Shown piece by piece: positions 8,501-17,431 of a stretch of 38,411 nucleotides of DNA; position 1 is the first letter of the stretch, and the number at the start of each line of letters is the position of its first letter. The stretch is from Palleronia pontilimi (GTDB taxonomy: Bacteria; Pseudomonadota; Alphaproteobacteria; Rhodobacterales; Rhodobacteraceae), in contig NZ_JAEKPD010000027.1 of assembly GCF_016412875.1 (NCBI RefSeq), forward strand, positions 1 to 38,411, given 5' to 3'. Made by a program: the position numbers and the translations under genes. The notes beneath the pieces are model-generated. The model saw only the letters and a list, made by a program, of their open reading frames with translations, was not told the DNA's origin and did no database searches.

Positions 8501-9135
8501 TCGGCCGCCTGTTCCACCCTATCCCCGGCACCGCGCAACTGGGCGCGCGTCAGGGCGGCTGTCAGGCGCACGAACCGCTCGCGCGAACCGGCCATCGACA
8601 CCAGCGCTCCGTGATCGGTGGTCAGGCCCAGCTTGCCCGCTGCCTGCTCGGCCGGGCCGTCCAGTCGCGGATAGAACACGTCCCAGACCAGCTGCGCCTC
8701 GCGCGCGAAGATCTGCGCGCCCATGTCGCCCAGGCCCTTCGCCTCGGTCAGGCGCGCAAGCACCGTGTCCGCATCGTCGTCCAACATATTGCGCAGGTCG
8801 TCGTCATAGCGCTCGCGGATGATGGCGGCCGTGGATTTCAGGTAATCGGTCGCCACCCCGTCATAGCGCTTGTAGCCGTTTTCGCCGAGGCAGCGCATCA
8901 CGGTGACGTCGTCGGCGTCGAGCAGCCCGTCGATCTTGTGCAGCCCCTCCGCCCGCAGCGCAGACGCCGCCTGGACGGCCAGGTCGGACGAGATCCGCGC
9001 GGCCAGCAGGAGGCAACCGATCAGCCAGTGAAACAGCTCTTGCGGCGTGTCCCGGGCGATATTGGCGCCGATCTCTTCCGAAAACAGAACGCCCTGATCG
9101 GCGATCAGGGCGTCCACGATATCTTGCTGCGACAT
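8497..9135 (-). CDS. Conserved protein resembling HhH-GPD DNA glycosylase/endonuclease III
   Basis: I cannot name this 212-residue protein firmly. The segment around residues 130-155 (LTEAKGLGDMGAQIFAREAQ) resembles the helix-hairpin-helix region of endonuclease III-like proteins, and the largely helical composition fits. The catalytic Lys/Asp pair and the iron-sulfur cysteines of classical Nth are not evident, so activity is uncertain. The start has a good GGAGGT Shine-Dalgarno sequence. Its stop codon overlaps the stop of the phosphatase gene on the other strand. It lies downstream of bztD by 60 bases but is probably unrelated to transport. Confidence 0.6.
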   Translation of the reverse strand: MSQQDIVDALIADQGVLFSEEIGANIARDTPQELFHWLIGCLLLAARISSDLAVQAASALRAEGLHKIDGLLDADDVTVMRCLGENGYKRYDGVATDYLKSTAAIIRERYDDDLRNMLDDDADTVLARLTEAKGLGDMGAQIFAREAQLVWDVFYPRLDGPAEQAAGKLGLTTDHGALVSMAGSRERFVRLTAALTRAQLRGAGDRVEQAAD

Positions 9136-9195
9136 GGTCCAACCTCCGGCTTTTTGCCCTGCCCAACGCGGGCAAAGGTGGCCGGGGTCCGCGAC

Positions 9196-9984
9196 CTAAT
9201 GGCCCAGGATCTGGCTCAGGAACTGCTTGGTGCGCTCGGATTTGGGGTTCTTGAAGAATTCTTCGGGCTCGTTCTGCTCGACGATCTGGCCGTCGGCCAT
9301 GAAGATCACCCGGTTCGCCACCTGCCGCGCGAACCCCATCTCGTGGGTCACGCAGAGCATGGTCATGCCCTCTTCGGCAAGCTCGATCATGGTATCGAGC
9401 ACTTCCTTGATCATCTCGGGGTCCAGCGCCGACGTGGGCTCGTCGAACAGCATGATCCGCGGCTTCATGCACAGCGAGCGCGCGATCGCCACGCGCTGCT
9501 GCTGGCCGCCCGACAGCTGGCCGGGATACTTGTCGGCCTGCTCGGGGATCTTCACCTTGCGCAGGAAATGCATCGCCGTTTCCTCGGCTTCCTTCTTGGG
9601 GATCTTGCGCACCCAGATCGGCGCCAGCGTGCAGTTTTCCAGGATCGTTAGGTGCGGGAACAGGTTGAAATGCTGAAAGCACATGCCGACTTCCGAGCGG
9701 ATCTTGTCGATCTGCTTCAGGTCCGACGAAAGCACCGTTCCGTCGACCTCGATCGTGCCCTTCTGGTGTTCTTCCAGCGCGTTGATGCAGCGGATCAGCG
9801 TCGACTTGCCCGAGCCCGACGGCCCGCAGATGACGATCCGCTCGCCGCGATAGACCGTCAGGTCGATGTCGCGCAGCACGTGGAAGCTGCCATACCACTT
9901 GTTCATGTTCTCGATGCGGATCGCGACCTCGTCGCTGACCTTCATCTTCGACGTGTCGACAGCCATTTCTTCGGTCATGGTCAT
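9196..9984 (-). CDS. bztD: Glutamate/aspartate-type amino acid ABC transporter ATP-binding protein BztD
   Basis: This is the ATPase of a polar amino acid (glutamate/glutamine/aspartate/asparagine) importer. The 262-residue protein has Walker A GPSGSGKS at 54-61, the ABC signature LSGGQQQR at 157-164, Walker B IMLFDEP at about 177-183 and the H-loop in VTHEMGF. The ATG at 9984 is chosen because AAGGAG lies 8 bases upstream, overlapping the bztC stop codon (TAAGGAG). It is the last gene of the bztABCD operon. The final residues and the gap to the next gene contain only a weak hairpin. Confidence 0.95.
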   Translation of the reverse strand: MTMTEEMAVDTSKMKVSDEVAIRIENMNKWYGSFHVLRDIDLTVYRGERIVICGPSGSGKSTLIRCINALEEHQKGTIEVDGTVLSSDLKQIDKIRSEVGMCFQHFNLFPHLTILENCTLAPIWVRKIPKKEAEETAMHFLRKVKIPEQADKYPGQLSGGQQQRVAIARSLCMKPRIMLFDEPTSALDPEMIKEVLDTMIELAEEGMTMLCVTHEMGFARQVANRVIFMADGQIVEQNEPEEFFKNPKSERTKQFLSQILGH

Positions 9985-9996
9985 GGGGCCGGCTCC

Positions 9997-11292
9997 TTAT
10001 CGGTGATCTGTGGCAAGCTGACGCTCGAGCCACTGGGAATATTGCGAAATGCCGTAGCAGACGACGAAGAACAGCAGGGCCGCGAAGCCGTAGAGCTCCC
10101 AATAGACGCCGTTCCAGTCGGTCGAGGCCAGGATCGGTCCGCGGATCATGCCCACCAGGTCGAACATCGAGATGATCGACACCAGCGTCGTGTCCTTGAA
10201 CAGGCCCACCGCCACGTTGACGATCCCGGGGATCGAGATCTTCAGCGCCTGCGGCAGGATGATCAGCCGCATGGACTGCCAGTAATCCAGGCCAAGGCTT
10301 TCCGCGCCTTCAAACTGGCCGCGCGGCAGCGCCGCCAGACCGCCCCGGATCACCTCGGCGATATAGGCCGACGCGAACATGGTGATCATGATGATGACCC
10401 GCAGGATCAGGTCGAAATTGGTGCCCGGGGGCAGGAAGTATGCCAGAACCACGTTGGCCACGAACAGCAGCGTGATCAGCGGCACGCCGCGCACGAACTC
10501 GATGAAGACGACGCAGATGCCCTTGATGATGGGAAGGCGCGACTGGCGGCCCAGCGCCAGCACGATGCCGATGGGCAGGCTCAGCGACACGCAGACCACG
10601 CCCAGGATCAGGTTCAGCATGAAGCCACCCATGTCGCGGGACTGGACGGCCTGCAGGGCCAGGACGTCCGACAGCGCCGGGGTGACGAAGCCCGCCAGCC
10701 ACCAGACGACAAAGGCCACGATGACGCCGCCGAAAAAGCCCAGCGCGAAGCTGCGATCCACCAGGGCGCGGTAGGCGAAATAGCCCGCGACCACCCCGAC
10801 CAGCGCGAAGGTCGGCACCAGGATCGTGCCGCCCCACAGCAGCCAATAGGCGGTGAACGGATAGAGCGCGGTCACGATCAGAAGCGCGCGCGGCAGCGAC
10901 GCGAACAGGACGGGCGCGGCGGCCACGAAAAGCAGAACCAAAGCCAGCGTCGGACGCCAATAGGCCTCGGACGGGTAGGAAAAGCCGAAGAGCAGCTGCC
11001 AGATGCGGTCCTCGAGCACGGCAAAGCAGCCGCCCGCCCCGTCGCCGGTGATCGCGCGGCATTCGCGGATGTCCGAGGCGAGCCAGACACCACCGGCGAT
11101 CCACGGGATCAGGATCGACAGCAGCAGGTAGATCACGTAGATCGCGGCCAGCGTCAGGATCGAGTAGAACCAGTTGGAAAACAGGTTCGTGCGCAGCCAC
11201 TTGATCGCCCCGGTCTCGGAGACGGGCGCGGGCTGCTGGGGCACCATGCTTTCGCGAACATAGGCGACGCTTTGGGAATGGGTGTCGGCCAT
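9997..11292 (-). CDS. bztC: Amino acid ABC transporter permease BztC
   Basis: This inner-membrane permease of 431 residues pairs with BztB. The N-terminal half holds several extra transmembrane segments. The C-terminal half (about residues 205-425) is a HisM-type permease domain with the EAA-like loop around ESLGLDYWQSMRLIILPQALKI, which contacts the ATPase. BztC-type permeases are longer than ordinary HisM proteins, and the length here fits. The start codon lies one base after the bztB stop, so the genes are almost certainly cotranslated. Confidence 0.94.
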   Translation of the reverse strand: MADTHSQSVAYVRESMVPQQPAPVSETGAIKWLRTNLFSNWFYSILTLAAIYVIYLLLSILIPWIAGGVWLASDIRECRAITGDGAGGCFAVLEDRIWQLLFGFSYPSEAYWRPTLALVLLFVAAAPVLFASLPRALLIVTALYPFTAYWLLWGGTILVPTFALVGVVAGYFAYRALVDRSFALGFFGGVIVAFVVWWLAGFVTPALSDVLALQAVQSRDMGGFMLNLILGVVCVSLSLPIGIVLALGRQSRLPIIKGICVVFIEFVRGVPLITLLFVANVVLAYFLPPGTNFDLILRVIIMITMFASAYIAEVIRGGLAALPRGQFEGAESLGLDYWQSMRLIILPQALKISIPGIVNVAVGLFKDTTLVSIISMFDLVGMIRGPILASTDWNGVYWELYGFAALLFFVVCYGISQYSQWLERQLATDHR

Positions 11293-11293
11293 G

Positions 11294-12523
11294 TCAGCGC
11301 TCCTTCAACGCGACGGACGCGTTGTAGACGTTCATCACCGCCGAGATCGACAGCGAGATGATCAGGTAGAACAGCATCAGCAGCAGCACGCATTCCAGCG
11401 CCTTGCCGGTCTGGTTCAGCGTGATGCCCCCCAGCGTCGCGGTGATATCCGCGTAGCCCACCGCGATGGCGAGCGAGCTGTTCTTCGTCAGGTTCAGATA
11501 CTGCGAGATCAGCGGCGGAATGATGATCCGCAACGCCTGCGGCAGGATCACCAGGTTCATCACCCGGCGCGGGCGCAGGCCCAGCGCCGCCGCCGCTTCG
11601 GTCTGGCCGGTGCTGACGGCCAGGATGCCAGCACGGACGTTTTCGGCGATGAAGGCGCCGGTATAGATCGACAGCGCCAGCCACAACGCGATGAAGGGCT
11701 TGGCGATCAGGGTCCCGCCCTGGATGTTGAAATTGTTGCTTGCGACATCGGGCATCGACAGGCTGAGCGCGCCCAGCACCAGCTGCGCAAGCACCACCGG
11801 CACGATCAGGATCAGCCAGCTGGGCCAGACCGGCAGCAGCTTGCCCGTGTCGAACAGGGTCTTCTTAACATGCGCGCGCCACCAGAAGAAGCCGACGATC
11901 CCCGCGATCAGCGCGATCAGGACGACCGGCCAACCGGCCCCCAGCTCGACCGCGGGCGCGTAGAAACCGCGATTGGTGAAGGCAAAGGCCCCCAGGATCA
12001 GCTCGGAGCTCGGCTCGACCGAGCCGCCGCGCGTCAGGAAATCACGCGGGTTCGCCCCGGAAAGGGTGACGACGGTGCCGATGATGAGGATCCAGATCAG
12101 GACGGGCACGTTGCGGAACGCTTCGACGTAGATGCTCATCAACTTGGCGACCAGCCAGTTCTTCGACAGGCGCAGCACGCCGGCGGTCACACCGATCAGC
12201 GTGGCGGCGATACAACCCAACACCGACACGAGCAGCGTGTTGATGACGCCGACGATCGCGGCGCGCAGATGGCTCGACTGGCTGTCGTATTCGATCAGCG
12301 TCTGGTTGATGTCATAACCGGCCTGTTCGCCCAGGAAGTCGTACGAGAAGGTCAATCCGGCGGTCGCGAGGTTCTGAACCAGGTTGATGCCCAGATAGGC
12401 CATGGCGAAGATGATGCCGATCAGCGCGATGAACTGGAAGGTCAGGCCACGATAGCGTCTGTCGTTGATCAGGCTCGAGATACGAAAACCCTGGTTGGTC
12501 TGCGGATCGGTCACACTTGCCAT
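11294..12523 (-). CDS. bztB: Amino acid ABC transporter permease BztB
   Basis: This is a 409-residue permease of the same transporter. An N-terminal transmembrane segment lies at about 27-50. A large periplasmic/linker insert is followed by the C-terminal permease domain with the coupling loop TEAAAALGLRPRRVMNLVIL at about residues 315-335. The insert between the first helices and the permease core is typical of BztB. It follows bztA after 134 bases that contain a strong stem-loop, a common arrangement that keeps binding protein levels above those of the permeases. Confidence 0.94.
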   Translation of the reverse strand: MASVTDPQTNQGFRISSLINDRRYRGLTFQFIALIGIIFAMAYLGINLVQNLATAGLTFSYDFLGEQAGYDINQTLIEYDSQSSHLRAAIVGVINTLLVSVLGCIAATLIGVTAGVLRLSKNWLVAKLMSIYVEAFRNVPVLIWILIIGTVVTLSGANPRDFLTRGGSVEPSSELILGAFAFTNRGFYAPAVELGAGWPVVLIALIAGIVGFFWWRAHVKKTLFDTGKLLPVWPSWLILIVPVVLAQLVLGALSLSMPDVASNNFNIQGGTLIAKPFIALWLALSIYTGAFIAENVRAGILAVSTGQTEAAAALGLRPRRVMNLVILPQALRIIIPPLISQYLNLTKNSSLAIAVGYADITATLGGITLNQTGKALECVLLLMLFYLIISLSISAVMNVYNASVALKER

Positions 12524-12617
12524 GAAGGAAATTTCCTTAGGTCATCGCGGCTTCGATCTCGCCGGGCCGTCGTAAGCCCCGCGCGGCCGCTTGTCTTTTC
12601 TTCGGGTCTTGATGTGG

Positions 12618-12645
12618 AAAGGGCGCGGAGTGACCCGCGCCCTTT
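12618..12645 (-). other. Stem-loop between bztA and bztB
   Basis: AAAGGGCGCGG at 12618-12628 is perfectly complementary to CCGCGCCCTTT at 12635-12645, with a six-base loop. It starts 12 bases after the bztA stop on the minus strand. The T-tract is only the three T of the stem, so partial termination or 3'-end stabilisation of bztA mRNA is likelier than full termination. Confidence 0.7.
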
Positions 12646-12657
12646 GCCGTGAGACTC

Positions 12658-13677
12658 TTAGCGGAACGGGGGCGAGTAGAGCAGTCCGCCGTTGGTCCAC
12701 TGCGCGTTCAGACCGCGCGCCAGACCGATCGGGGTGTTCTCGCCGATGTTCTTCTCGAAGATCTCGCCGTAGTTGCCGTTGGCGGCGATGGCGTTGACGG
12801 CCCAGTCGGCCTCGAGCCCCATCATCTCGCCCAGGTTGCCCTCGGTGCCCAGCAGGCGGTTGATCTCGGGGCTGTCGCCCGGGGCCGCGGCCATGTCCTG
12901 CACGTTGGCCGAGGTCACGCCCATTTCTTCGGCGGCGATCAGCGCGTTCAGCGTCCAGCGCACGACATCGCCCCACTCGTTGTCACCGTGGCGGACCAGC
13001 GGGCCCAGCGGCTCTTTCGAGATGATTTCGGGCAGGATCACGTGATCGGCCGGGTTCTCGAACGCGGCGCGCGTCGCGGCCAGGCCCGAGGCGTCGGTCG
13101 TGTAGGTGTCGCAGGCGCCTGCCTGGTACTGCTGCTGGCCTTCGGCGTTCGTTTCGACGGCGACGGGCTCGTAGCTGATGTTGTTCTTGCGGAAGAAGTC
13201 CGCCAGGTTCAGCTCGGTGGTCGTGCCGGTCTGGATGCAGACGGTCGCGCCGTCGAGATCCTTGGCCGACGTGACGCCCAGCGATTTCGGCACCATGAAG
13301 CCCTGACCATCGTAGTAGTTGATGCCGGTGAATTCGAACTTCAGGTCGACATCGCGGCTGAAGGTCCAGGTGGTGTTACGGGCCAGCATGTCGATTTCAC
13401 CCGAGGCCAGCGCCGTGAAGCGCGTCTTGCCCGTGGTGGGGATGAATTCAACCGCGGTGGGATCGCCCAGGACTGCAGCGGCCACGGCACGGCAAAGTGC
13501 GACGTCGAAGCCTTCCCATTCGCCGTTGGCATTCGGCGCGCCGAAACCGACCAGGCCGGTGACGACACCGCAGTTCAGTGCCCCGCGCTCTTTCACATCA
13601 TCCAACGTGGCGGCGGCAGCAGCGCCGGCCGTCAGGCCGGTTGCCGCAAGCGCGCCGAGAATAAGTTTATAGGTCAT
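12658..13677 (-). CDS. bztA: Periplasmic amino acid-binding protein BztA
   Basis: This solute-binding protein delivers glutamate, glutamine, aspartate or asparagine to the BztBC permease. The 339-residue precursor has a signal peptide of about 22 residues ending in an Ala-rich cleavage region before ATLDDV. A family 3 binding domain follows, with typical stretches such as GFDVALCRAVAAA and LASGEIDMLARN near residues 60-100. The ATG at 13677 is preferred to an upstream in-frame start at 13761 because a clear GAAGGGA precedes it and the signal peptide begins there. It heads the bzt operon. Confidence 0.95.
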   Translation of the reverse strand: MTYKLILGALAATGLTAGAAAAATLDDVKERGALNCGVVTGLVGFGAPNANGEWEGFDVALCRAVAAAVLGDPTAVEFIPTTGKTRFTALASGEIDMLARNTTWTFSRDVDLKFEFTGINYYDGQGFMVPKSLGVTSAKDLDGATVCIQTGTTTELNLADFFRKNNISYEPVAVETNAEGQQQYQAGACDTYTTDASGLAATRAAFENPADHVILPEIISKEPLGPLVRHGDNEWGDVVRWTLNALIAAEEMGVTSANVQDMAAAPGDSPEINRLLGTEGNLGEMMGLEADWAVNAIAANGNYGEIFEKNIGENTPIGLARGLNAQWTNGGLLYSPPFR

Positions 13678-13723
13678 GGATTTCCCTTCATGAGTGGCCC
13701 GCCTTGTTTCAAGCGGTTCATTT

Positions 13724-13741
13724 CGTCCGAGCGTTCGGACG
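13724..13741 (-). promoter_or_regulatory. Perfect dyad upstream of bztA
   Basis: CGTCCGA (13724-13730), GCGT, TCGGACG (13735-13741) forms a perfect 7-bp inverted repeat 47 bases upstream of the bztA start. It may be an operator or a leader hairpin. A TTGACC hexamer at 13804-13809 (minus strand) is a possible -35, but the matching -10 is poor. The whole 13678-13889 gap holds no gene. Confidence 0.4.
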
Positions 13742-13889
13742 GTGCGGTGTCGATGGAACAACAGCTCCGATCAGGCGCAAGTTTGTGGGCATTGATCGCG
13801 GAAGGTCAACCCGGACAACACGGTATGTGATGGATATTTGAGCAGTTCTGCCGGGATTTGTGGCTGCGCAAAGGCCATCTGCCGCCGCA

Positions 13890-14606
13890 TCAGCCTATCG
13901 AGCGGGCAAGTCCGACAAAGGTGTGGGCAAACAGGAAATCCTGGCGTTTGCGTTCGGCCATCTCGCCGGCCTCTTCGTCTTCGCCCCATTCCTGGGCCTG
14001 CCATTCTTCGTCGACTCGCGACTTGGACCAGATCGTGTCGGGCGCGTATCCGCCCTCGACCACGGCGAGGCCCAGCACAAGCGATCCGCTGAGCGCGATC
14101 AAGTCGTGCAGTCCGGCCAGCTCGAACGGGGACATGCCGTGCATCGGGCGCTCCAGCTTGCCCAGCGCGTCGGGGTCCTGGGCGACGGGCATGACCCCGC
14201 TGGTCGTGACCAGCCGCGCCCCGTATTCGGCCTCGGCCCAGTCGAGCATCGGGTCCCACGCCCGGGCCTGCGCGTCGATCAGCGCCTGCGGACGGTCGGC
14301 GCGGTAGGACAGAAGGTCGGTGCCGCCATATTCGGCCAGCATGGCGATGACCGCGTCCGTTTGCGGTGCCACCTTGTCGATGGCCGAATTGGCGGACCGC
14401 GTGACCGGCATCGCGCCCGGCTCGACATGGTCGCCCTGCGCGTTCCACTCGGTGGCTATGGCGTCGGCCAGCGCGCGGGTCGGCACGACCAGGGCGGACT
14501 TCGCCGGTGTGCGCAGCGGCTTGTCGTCAAGCGTGATGCCGAAGCCCGCGGCGTCTTGCCTGACACCCGCGACCTTCCAGAACCGCCTCATCTTCCATTC
14601 GCTCAT
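13890..14606 (-). CDS. ATP12-family F1-ATPase assembly chaperone
   Basis: ATP12 chaperones bind the F1 alpha subunit during ATP synthase assembly in mitochondria; alphaproteobacteria carry homologues. The 238-residue protein begins MSEWKMRRFWK and contains the family pattern GFGITLDDKPLRTPAK at about 22-37, a WNAQGDHVEPGAMPVTR stretch and the C-terminal VDEEWQAQEWGEDEEA at about 210-225. The start is fixed by GAAGGA 7 bases upstream. It follows rluC by 11 bases, so it is probably the distal gene of the rarA-fluC-rluC group. Confidence 0.9.
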   Translation of the reverse strand: MSEWKMRRFWKVAGVRQDAAGFGITLDDKPLRTPAKSALVVPTRALADAIATEWNAQGDHVEPGAMPVTRSANSAIDKVAPQTDAVIAMLAEYGGTDLLSYRADRPQALIDAQARAWDPMLDWAEAEYGARLVTTSGVMPVAQDPDALGKLERPMHGMSPFELAGLHDLIALSGSLVLGLAVVEGGYAPDTIWSKSRVDEEWQAQEWGEDEEAGEMAERKRQDFLFAHTFVGLARSIG

Positions 14607-14617
14607 CTCGCGGTCCT

Positions 14618-15664
14618 TCAGATCAGGTCTTCGAACGGATCGTCGGGCGCTTCGCCGCGCTCCCACCCCAGGAAATCCCAGGTGTGAGCCATGTGGGCCG
14701 GCATCGGAGCCGTGACGGTCATGTCGACCCCGGTGATCGGATGGCGGAAGCTCATCGAGCGGGCGTGCAGATGCAGCTTGCGCCCGATCTCTTCGCCCAG
14801 GCCCGCGCCCCAGCCGTCGCCCAGGTTTTCCTGCCCCGAGCCGCCGTATTTGCCATCGCCGATGATCGGATGCCCCAGCTCGGCCATATGCGCGCGCAAC
14901 TGGTGGGTGCGGCCCGTCACCGGTTCCAGCGCGACCCACGACACCCGCCCGCCCAGCGCCGACAGGGTGGAAAACCGCGTCTCGGCCCGCTTGGCGCCGT
15001 CGGTTTCGGCCACGTCGCGGGGATGGACGCAGAGCATCTTTTCCCCCTGCCCGCGCGCGCCGTGTCCCGGCGCCTTCACCAGTGCGAACTTGATGATCCC
15101 GCGGCGCGGCTGCGGCACGCCCGCCACGGCGGCCCAGTAGATCTTGCGCGTGGCCTTGTGGCGCAGCGCTTCGGTCAGCGCCTTGGCCGCCATGCGCGTG
15201 CGCGCCAGTAGCAGCACGCCCGACGTGTCCTTGTCCAGCCGGTGCACCAGGCGCGGCCGATCCTCCAGCCCGAAGCGCAGCGCCTCGCTCAGCTGGTCCA
15301 CGTGGCGCGTGGTCTTGCTGCCGCCCTGGGTCGCCAGACCGTGCGGCTTGTTCAGCGCGATGATATCGTCGTCGCGAAAGATTACCGCATCCCGCATCAT
15401 CTTGGCGTCGGCATCCGACACGTAGGTGGTCGATTTGTGGACCTCGGGCGCCGCCGTATCGGGCAGCGGCGGGATGCGCACTTCCTGGCCCGCCTCGACG
15501 CGGGTGTTGCCCTTCACGCGGCCCCCGTCGACGCGGATTTCGCCCTTGCGGCACATCTTGTCGATGCGGCCCTGGGGGATGTGGGGGAAGTGCTTGCGAA
15601 ACCACCGGTCCAGCCGCTGATCGCCTTCATCCGCACCCACGGTCAGGGTCTGCACACCGCTCAT
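14618..15664 (-). CDS. rluC: RluA-family 23S rRNA pseudouridine synthase (RluC-like)
   Basis: This enzyme isomerises specific uridines in RNA, probably 23S rRNA, to pseudouridine. The 348-residue protein has an N-terminal S4 RNA-binding domain (about residues 15-60) and a catalytic domain with HRLDKDTSG, in which Asp144 is the predicted catalytic residue. Further family motifs are ALNKPHGLATQGG and GRTHQLRAHM. It starts at the ATG that overlaps the fluC stop by four bases (ATGA). RluC is the likeliest member of the family, but RluA-family specificity cannot be assigned from sequence alone. Confidence 0.92.
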   Translation of the reverse strand: MSGVQTLTVGADEGDQRLDRWFRKHFPHIPQGRIDKMCRKGEIRVDGGRVKGNTRVEAGQEVRIPPLPDTAAPEVHKSTTYVSDADAKMMRDAVIFRDDDIIALNKPHGLATQGGSKTTRHVDQLSEALRFGLEDRPRLVHRLDKDTSGVLLLARTRMAAKALTEALRHKATRKIYWAAVAGVPQPRRGIIKFALVKAPGHGARGQGEKMLCVHPRDVAETDGAKRAETRFSTLSALGGRVSWVALEPVTGRTHQLRAHMAELGHPIIGDGKYGGSGQENLGDGWGAGLGEEIGRKLHLHARSMSFRHPITGVDMTVTAPMPAHMAHTWDFLGWERGEAPDDPFEDLI

Positions 15665-16038
15665 GCGAAAAGCCCCCGCGCCAGCATCATGCCCATGAAA
15701 AGTCCCCCGATCGATGCGCCGACCGACAGCAGGATATAGAAGACGGCCTGGCTGATCTCGCCGCGCTGCATCAGGGTCACGGCCTCGAGCGAGAAGCTCG
15801 AAAACGTGGTGAAGCCGCCCAGCAATCCCGCCTGGATCAACGGCCCCAGGTGCCACAGCCCGCGCTGCGCCGCGGCGACCGCGAAGACGCCCATCAGGAA
15901 CGATCCCAGCACGTTGGCCGTCAGGATCGGAAGCGGGAAACCGGGACCGACCACGCGGGCGATCCACAGCCCCCAGCCGAAGCGCAGACCCGCGCCGACG
16001 CCGCCGCCGATCATGACCTGTAGAAGCGTTGCAAACAT
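15661..16038 (-). CDS. crcB: Fluoride channel/exporter Fluc (CrcB)
   Basis: This small membrane protein of 125 residues works as a dual-topology dimer and exports fluoride. It has four hydrophobic segments and the family motifs GGGVGAGLRFG near the N-terminus, TANVLGSFLMG at about 40-50 and GLLGGFTTFSSFS at about 71-83. The length is normal. No fluoride riboswitch is visible in the short 31-base gap to rarA. The stop overlaps the rluC start codon. Confidence 0.95.
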   Translation of the reverse strand: MFATLLQVMIGGGVGAGLRFGWGLWIARVVGPGFPLPILTANVLGSFLMGVFAVAAAQRGLWHLGPLIQAGLLGGFTTFSSFSLEAVTLMQRGEISQAVFYILLSVGASIGGLFMGMMLARGLFA

Positions 16039-16069
16039 TGGCGTGTCCTCAAGGGCCGGCCCGCGATTG

Positions 16070-17386
16070 TCAATCGCCAGACCGCTTGGCGCGCTGTTTC
16101 ACGAACCAGTCCAGCCGCTTTTTCAGATCACGCTCGAAGCCGCGCTCGAGCGGGATGTAGTAAACACCGCGCTTCATGCCGTCGGGAAAGTAATTCTGCC
16201 CCGAAAACCCGTCCTCGGCGTCGTGGTCATAGGCGTAGCCGTCGCCGTAGCCCTGATCCTTCATCAGCTTGGTCGGTGCGTTCAGGATGTGCTTCGGCGG
16301 CGGCTCGGATCCGGTGCGCTTCGCGGCCTTGCGGCTTTCCTTGTAGGCCACGTAGCCCGCGTTGGATTTCGGCGCCAGCGCCAGGTAGGTCACCGCCTGG
16401 CCCAGCGCCAGCTCGCCCTCGGGGCTGCCCAGCCGCTCGAACGTCTCCCACGCGTCCAGGCAGACGCGCTGCGCCTGCGGGTCGGCCAGGCCGATATCCT
16501 CGATCGCCATGCGGGTGATCCGGCGCGCCAGGTAGCGCGGGTCTTCGCCGCCCTCGAGCATCCGCGCCAGCCAGTAGAGCGCGGCGTCGGGGTCCGAGCC
16601 GCGCACCGATTTGTGCAGCGCCGAGATCAGGTTGTAATGCGCGTCGCCCGACTTGTCGTATTGCGCCGCCCGCCGCATCAGCCGCGTCGTCAGCCCATCG
16701 GTGTCAAGCGGCGCGCTCACCTTCCAGGCCGCGATCTGCTCGACCAGGTTCAGCAAGGCCCGCCCGTCCCCGTCGGCCATCTCGATCAGGGCACGGCGCG
16801 CGTCGTCGGTCAGCGGCAACGCGGCGCCCAATTCACCCTCGGCCCGCGCGATCAGGCGCTCCAGGTCGCCTTCGTCCAGCCGCGTCAGCACCAGCACCTG
16901 GGCGCGGCTGAGCAGCGCTGCGTTCAGCTCGAAGCTCGGGTTCTCGGTGGTGGCGCCCACCAAAAGGATCGTGCCGTCTTCCATGTGCGGCAGGAAGCCG
17001 TCCTGCTGCGCCTTGTTGAAGCGGTGTATCTCGTCCACGAACAGCAGGGTGCCCTGCCCGTTCTTCCTGCGGATCTTCGCGGCGTCGAAGACCTTGCGCA
17101 GCTCGGGCACGCCGCTGAAGATCGCGCTGATCTGGACGAAATGCAGATCCGTCTCGTCGGCCAGAAGCCGCGCGATGGTGGTCTTGCCCACCCCCGGCGG
17201 CCCCCAGAAAATCAGCGACGACAACGCCCCCGAGGCCAGCATCACGCCCAAGGGCGCCTCGGGGCCGAGCACCTGCGCCTGGCCGATGACCTCGCCCAAC
17301 GCGCGCGGACGCAGCCGGTCGGCCAGGGGCCGCGGTGCGGTGCCTGATGCGGGTTCAGACGGGTGCGTATCGAAAAGATCGGCCAT
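16070..17386 (-). CDS. rarA: Replication-associated recombination protein A (AAA+ ATPase)
   Basis: RarA (MgsA) is a clamp-loader-like AAA+ ATPase acting at stalled replication forks. The 438-residue protein has Walker A GPPGVGKT at 62-69, Walker B LLFVDEIH at about 114-121, sensor-type GATTENPSF and the C-terminal tetramerisation domain with the DAEDGFSGQNYFPD segment. The length is as expected. It is the first gene of the rarA-crcB-rluC-ATP12 group and lies 45 bases downstream of luxI on the same strand, so read-through from luxI is possible. Confidence 0.95.
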   Translation of the reverse strand: MADLFDTHPSEPASGTAPRPLADRLRPRALGEVIGQAQVLGPEAPLGVMLASGALSSLIFWGPPGVGKTTIARLLADETDLHFVQISAIFSGVPELRKVFDAAKIRRKNGQGTLLFVDEIHRFNKAQQDGFLPHMEDGTILLVGATTENPSFELNAALLSRAQVLVLTRLDEGDLERLIARAEGELGAALPLTDDARRALIEMADGDGRALLNLVEQIAAWKVSAPLDTDGLTTRLMRRAAQYDKSGDAHYNLISALHKSVRGSDPDAALYWLARMLEGGEDPRYLARRITRMAIEDIGLADPQAQRVCLDAWETFERLGSPEGELALGQAVTYLALAPKSNAGYVAYKESRKAAKRTGSEPPPKHILNAPTKLMKDQGYGDGYAYDHDAEDGFSGQNYFPDGMKRGVYYIPLERGFERDLKKRLDWFVKQRAKRSGD

Positions 17387-17431
17387 GGGGCCTATCTAGG
17401 ATGCCACCCGTCCGTGCGCTACCCGGCCGCC

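Noticed and set aside
9652-11361. Plus-strand frame of 569 codons opposite bztC
   Set aside because: Rich in Asp/Arg/Gln/His repeats typical of reversed membrane-protein codons; no motif, and bztC is clear.
16039-16069. Fluoride riboswitch upstream of crcB
   Set aside because: The gap to rarA is only 31 bases and lacks the conserved crcB-motif elements.
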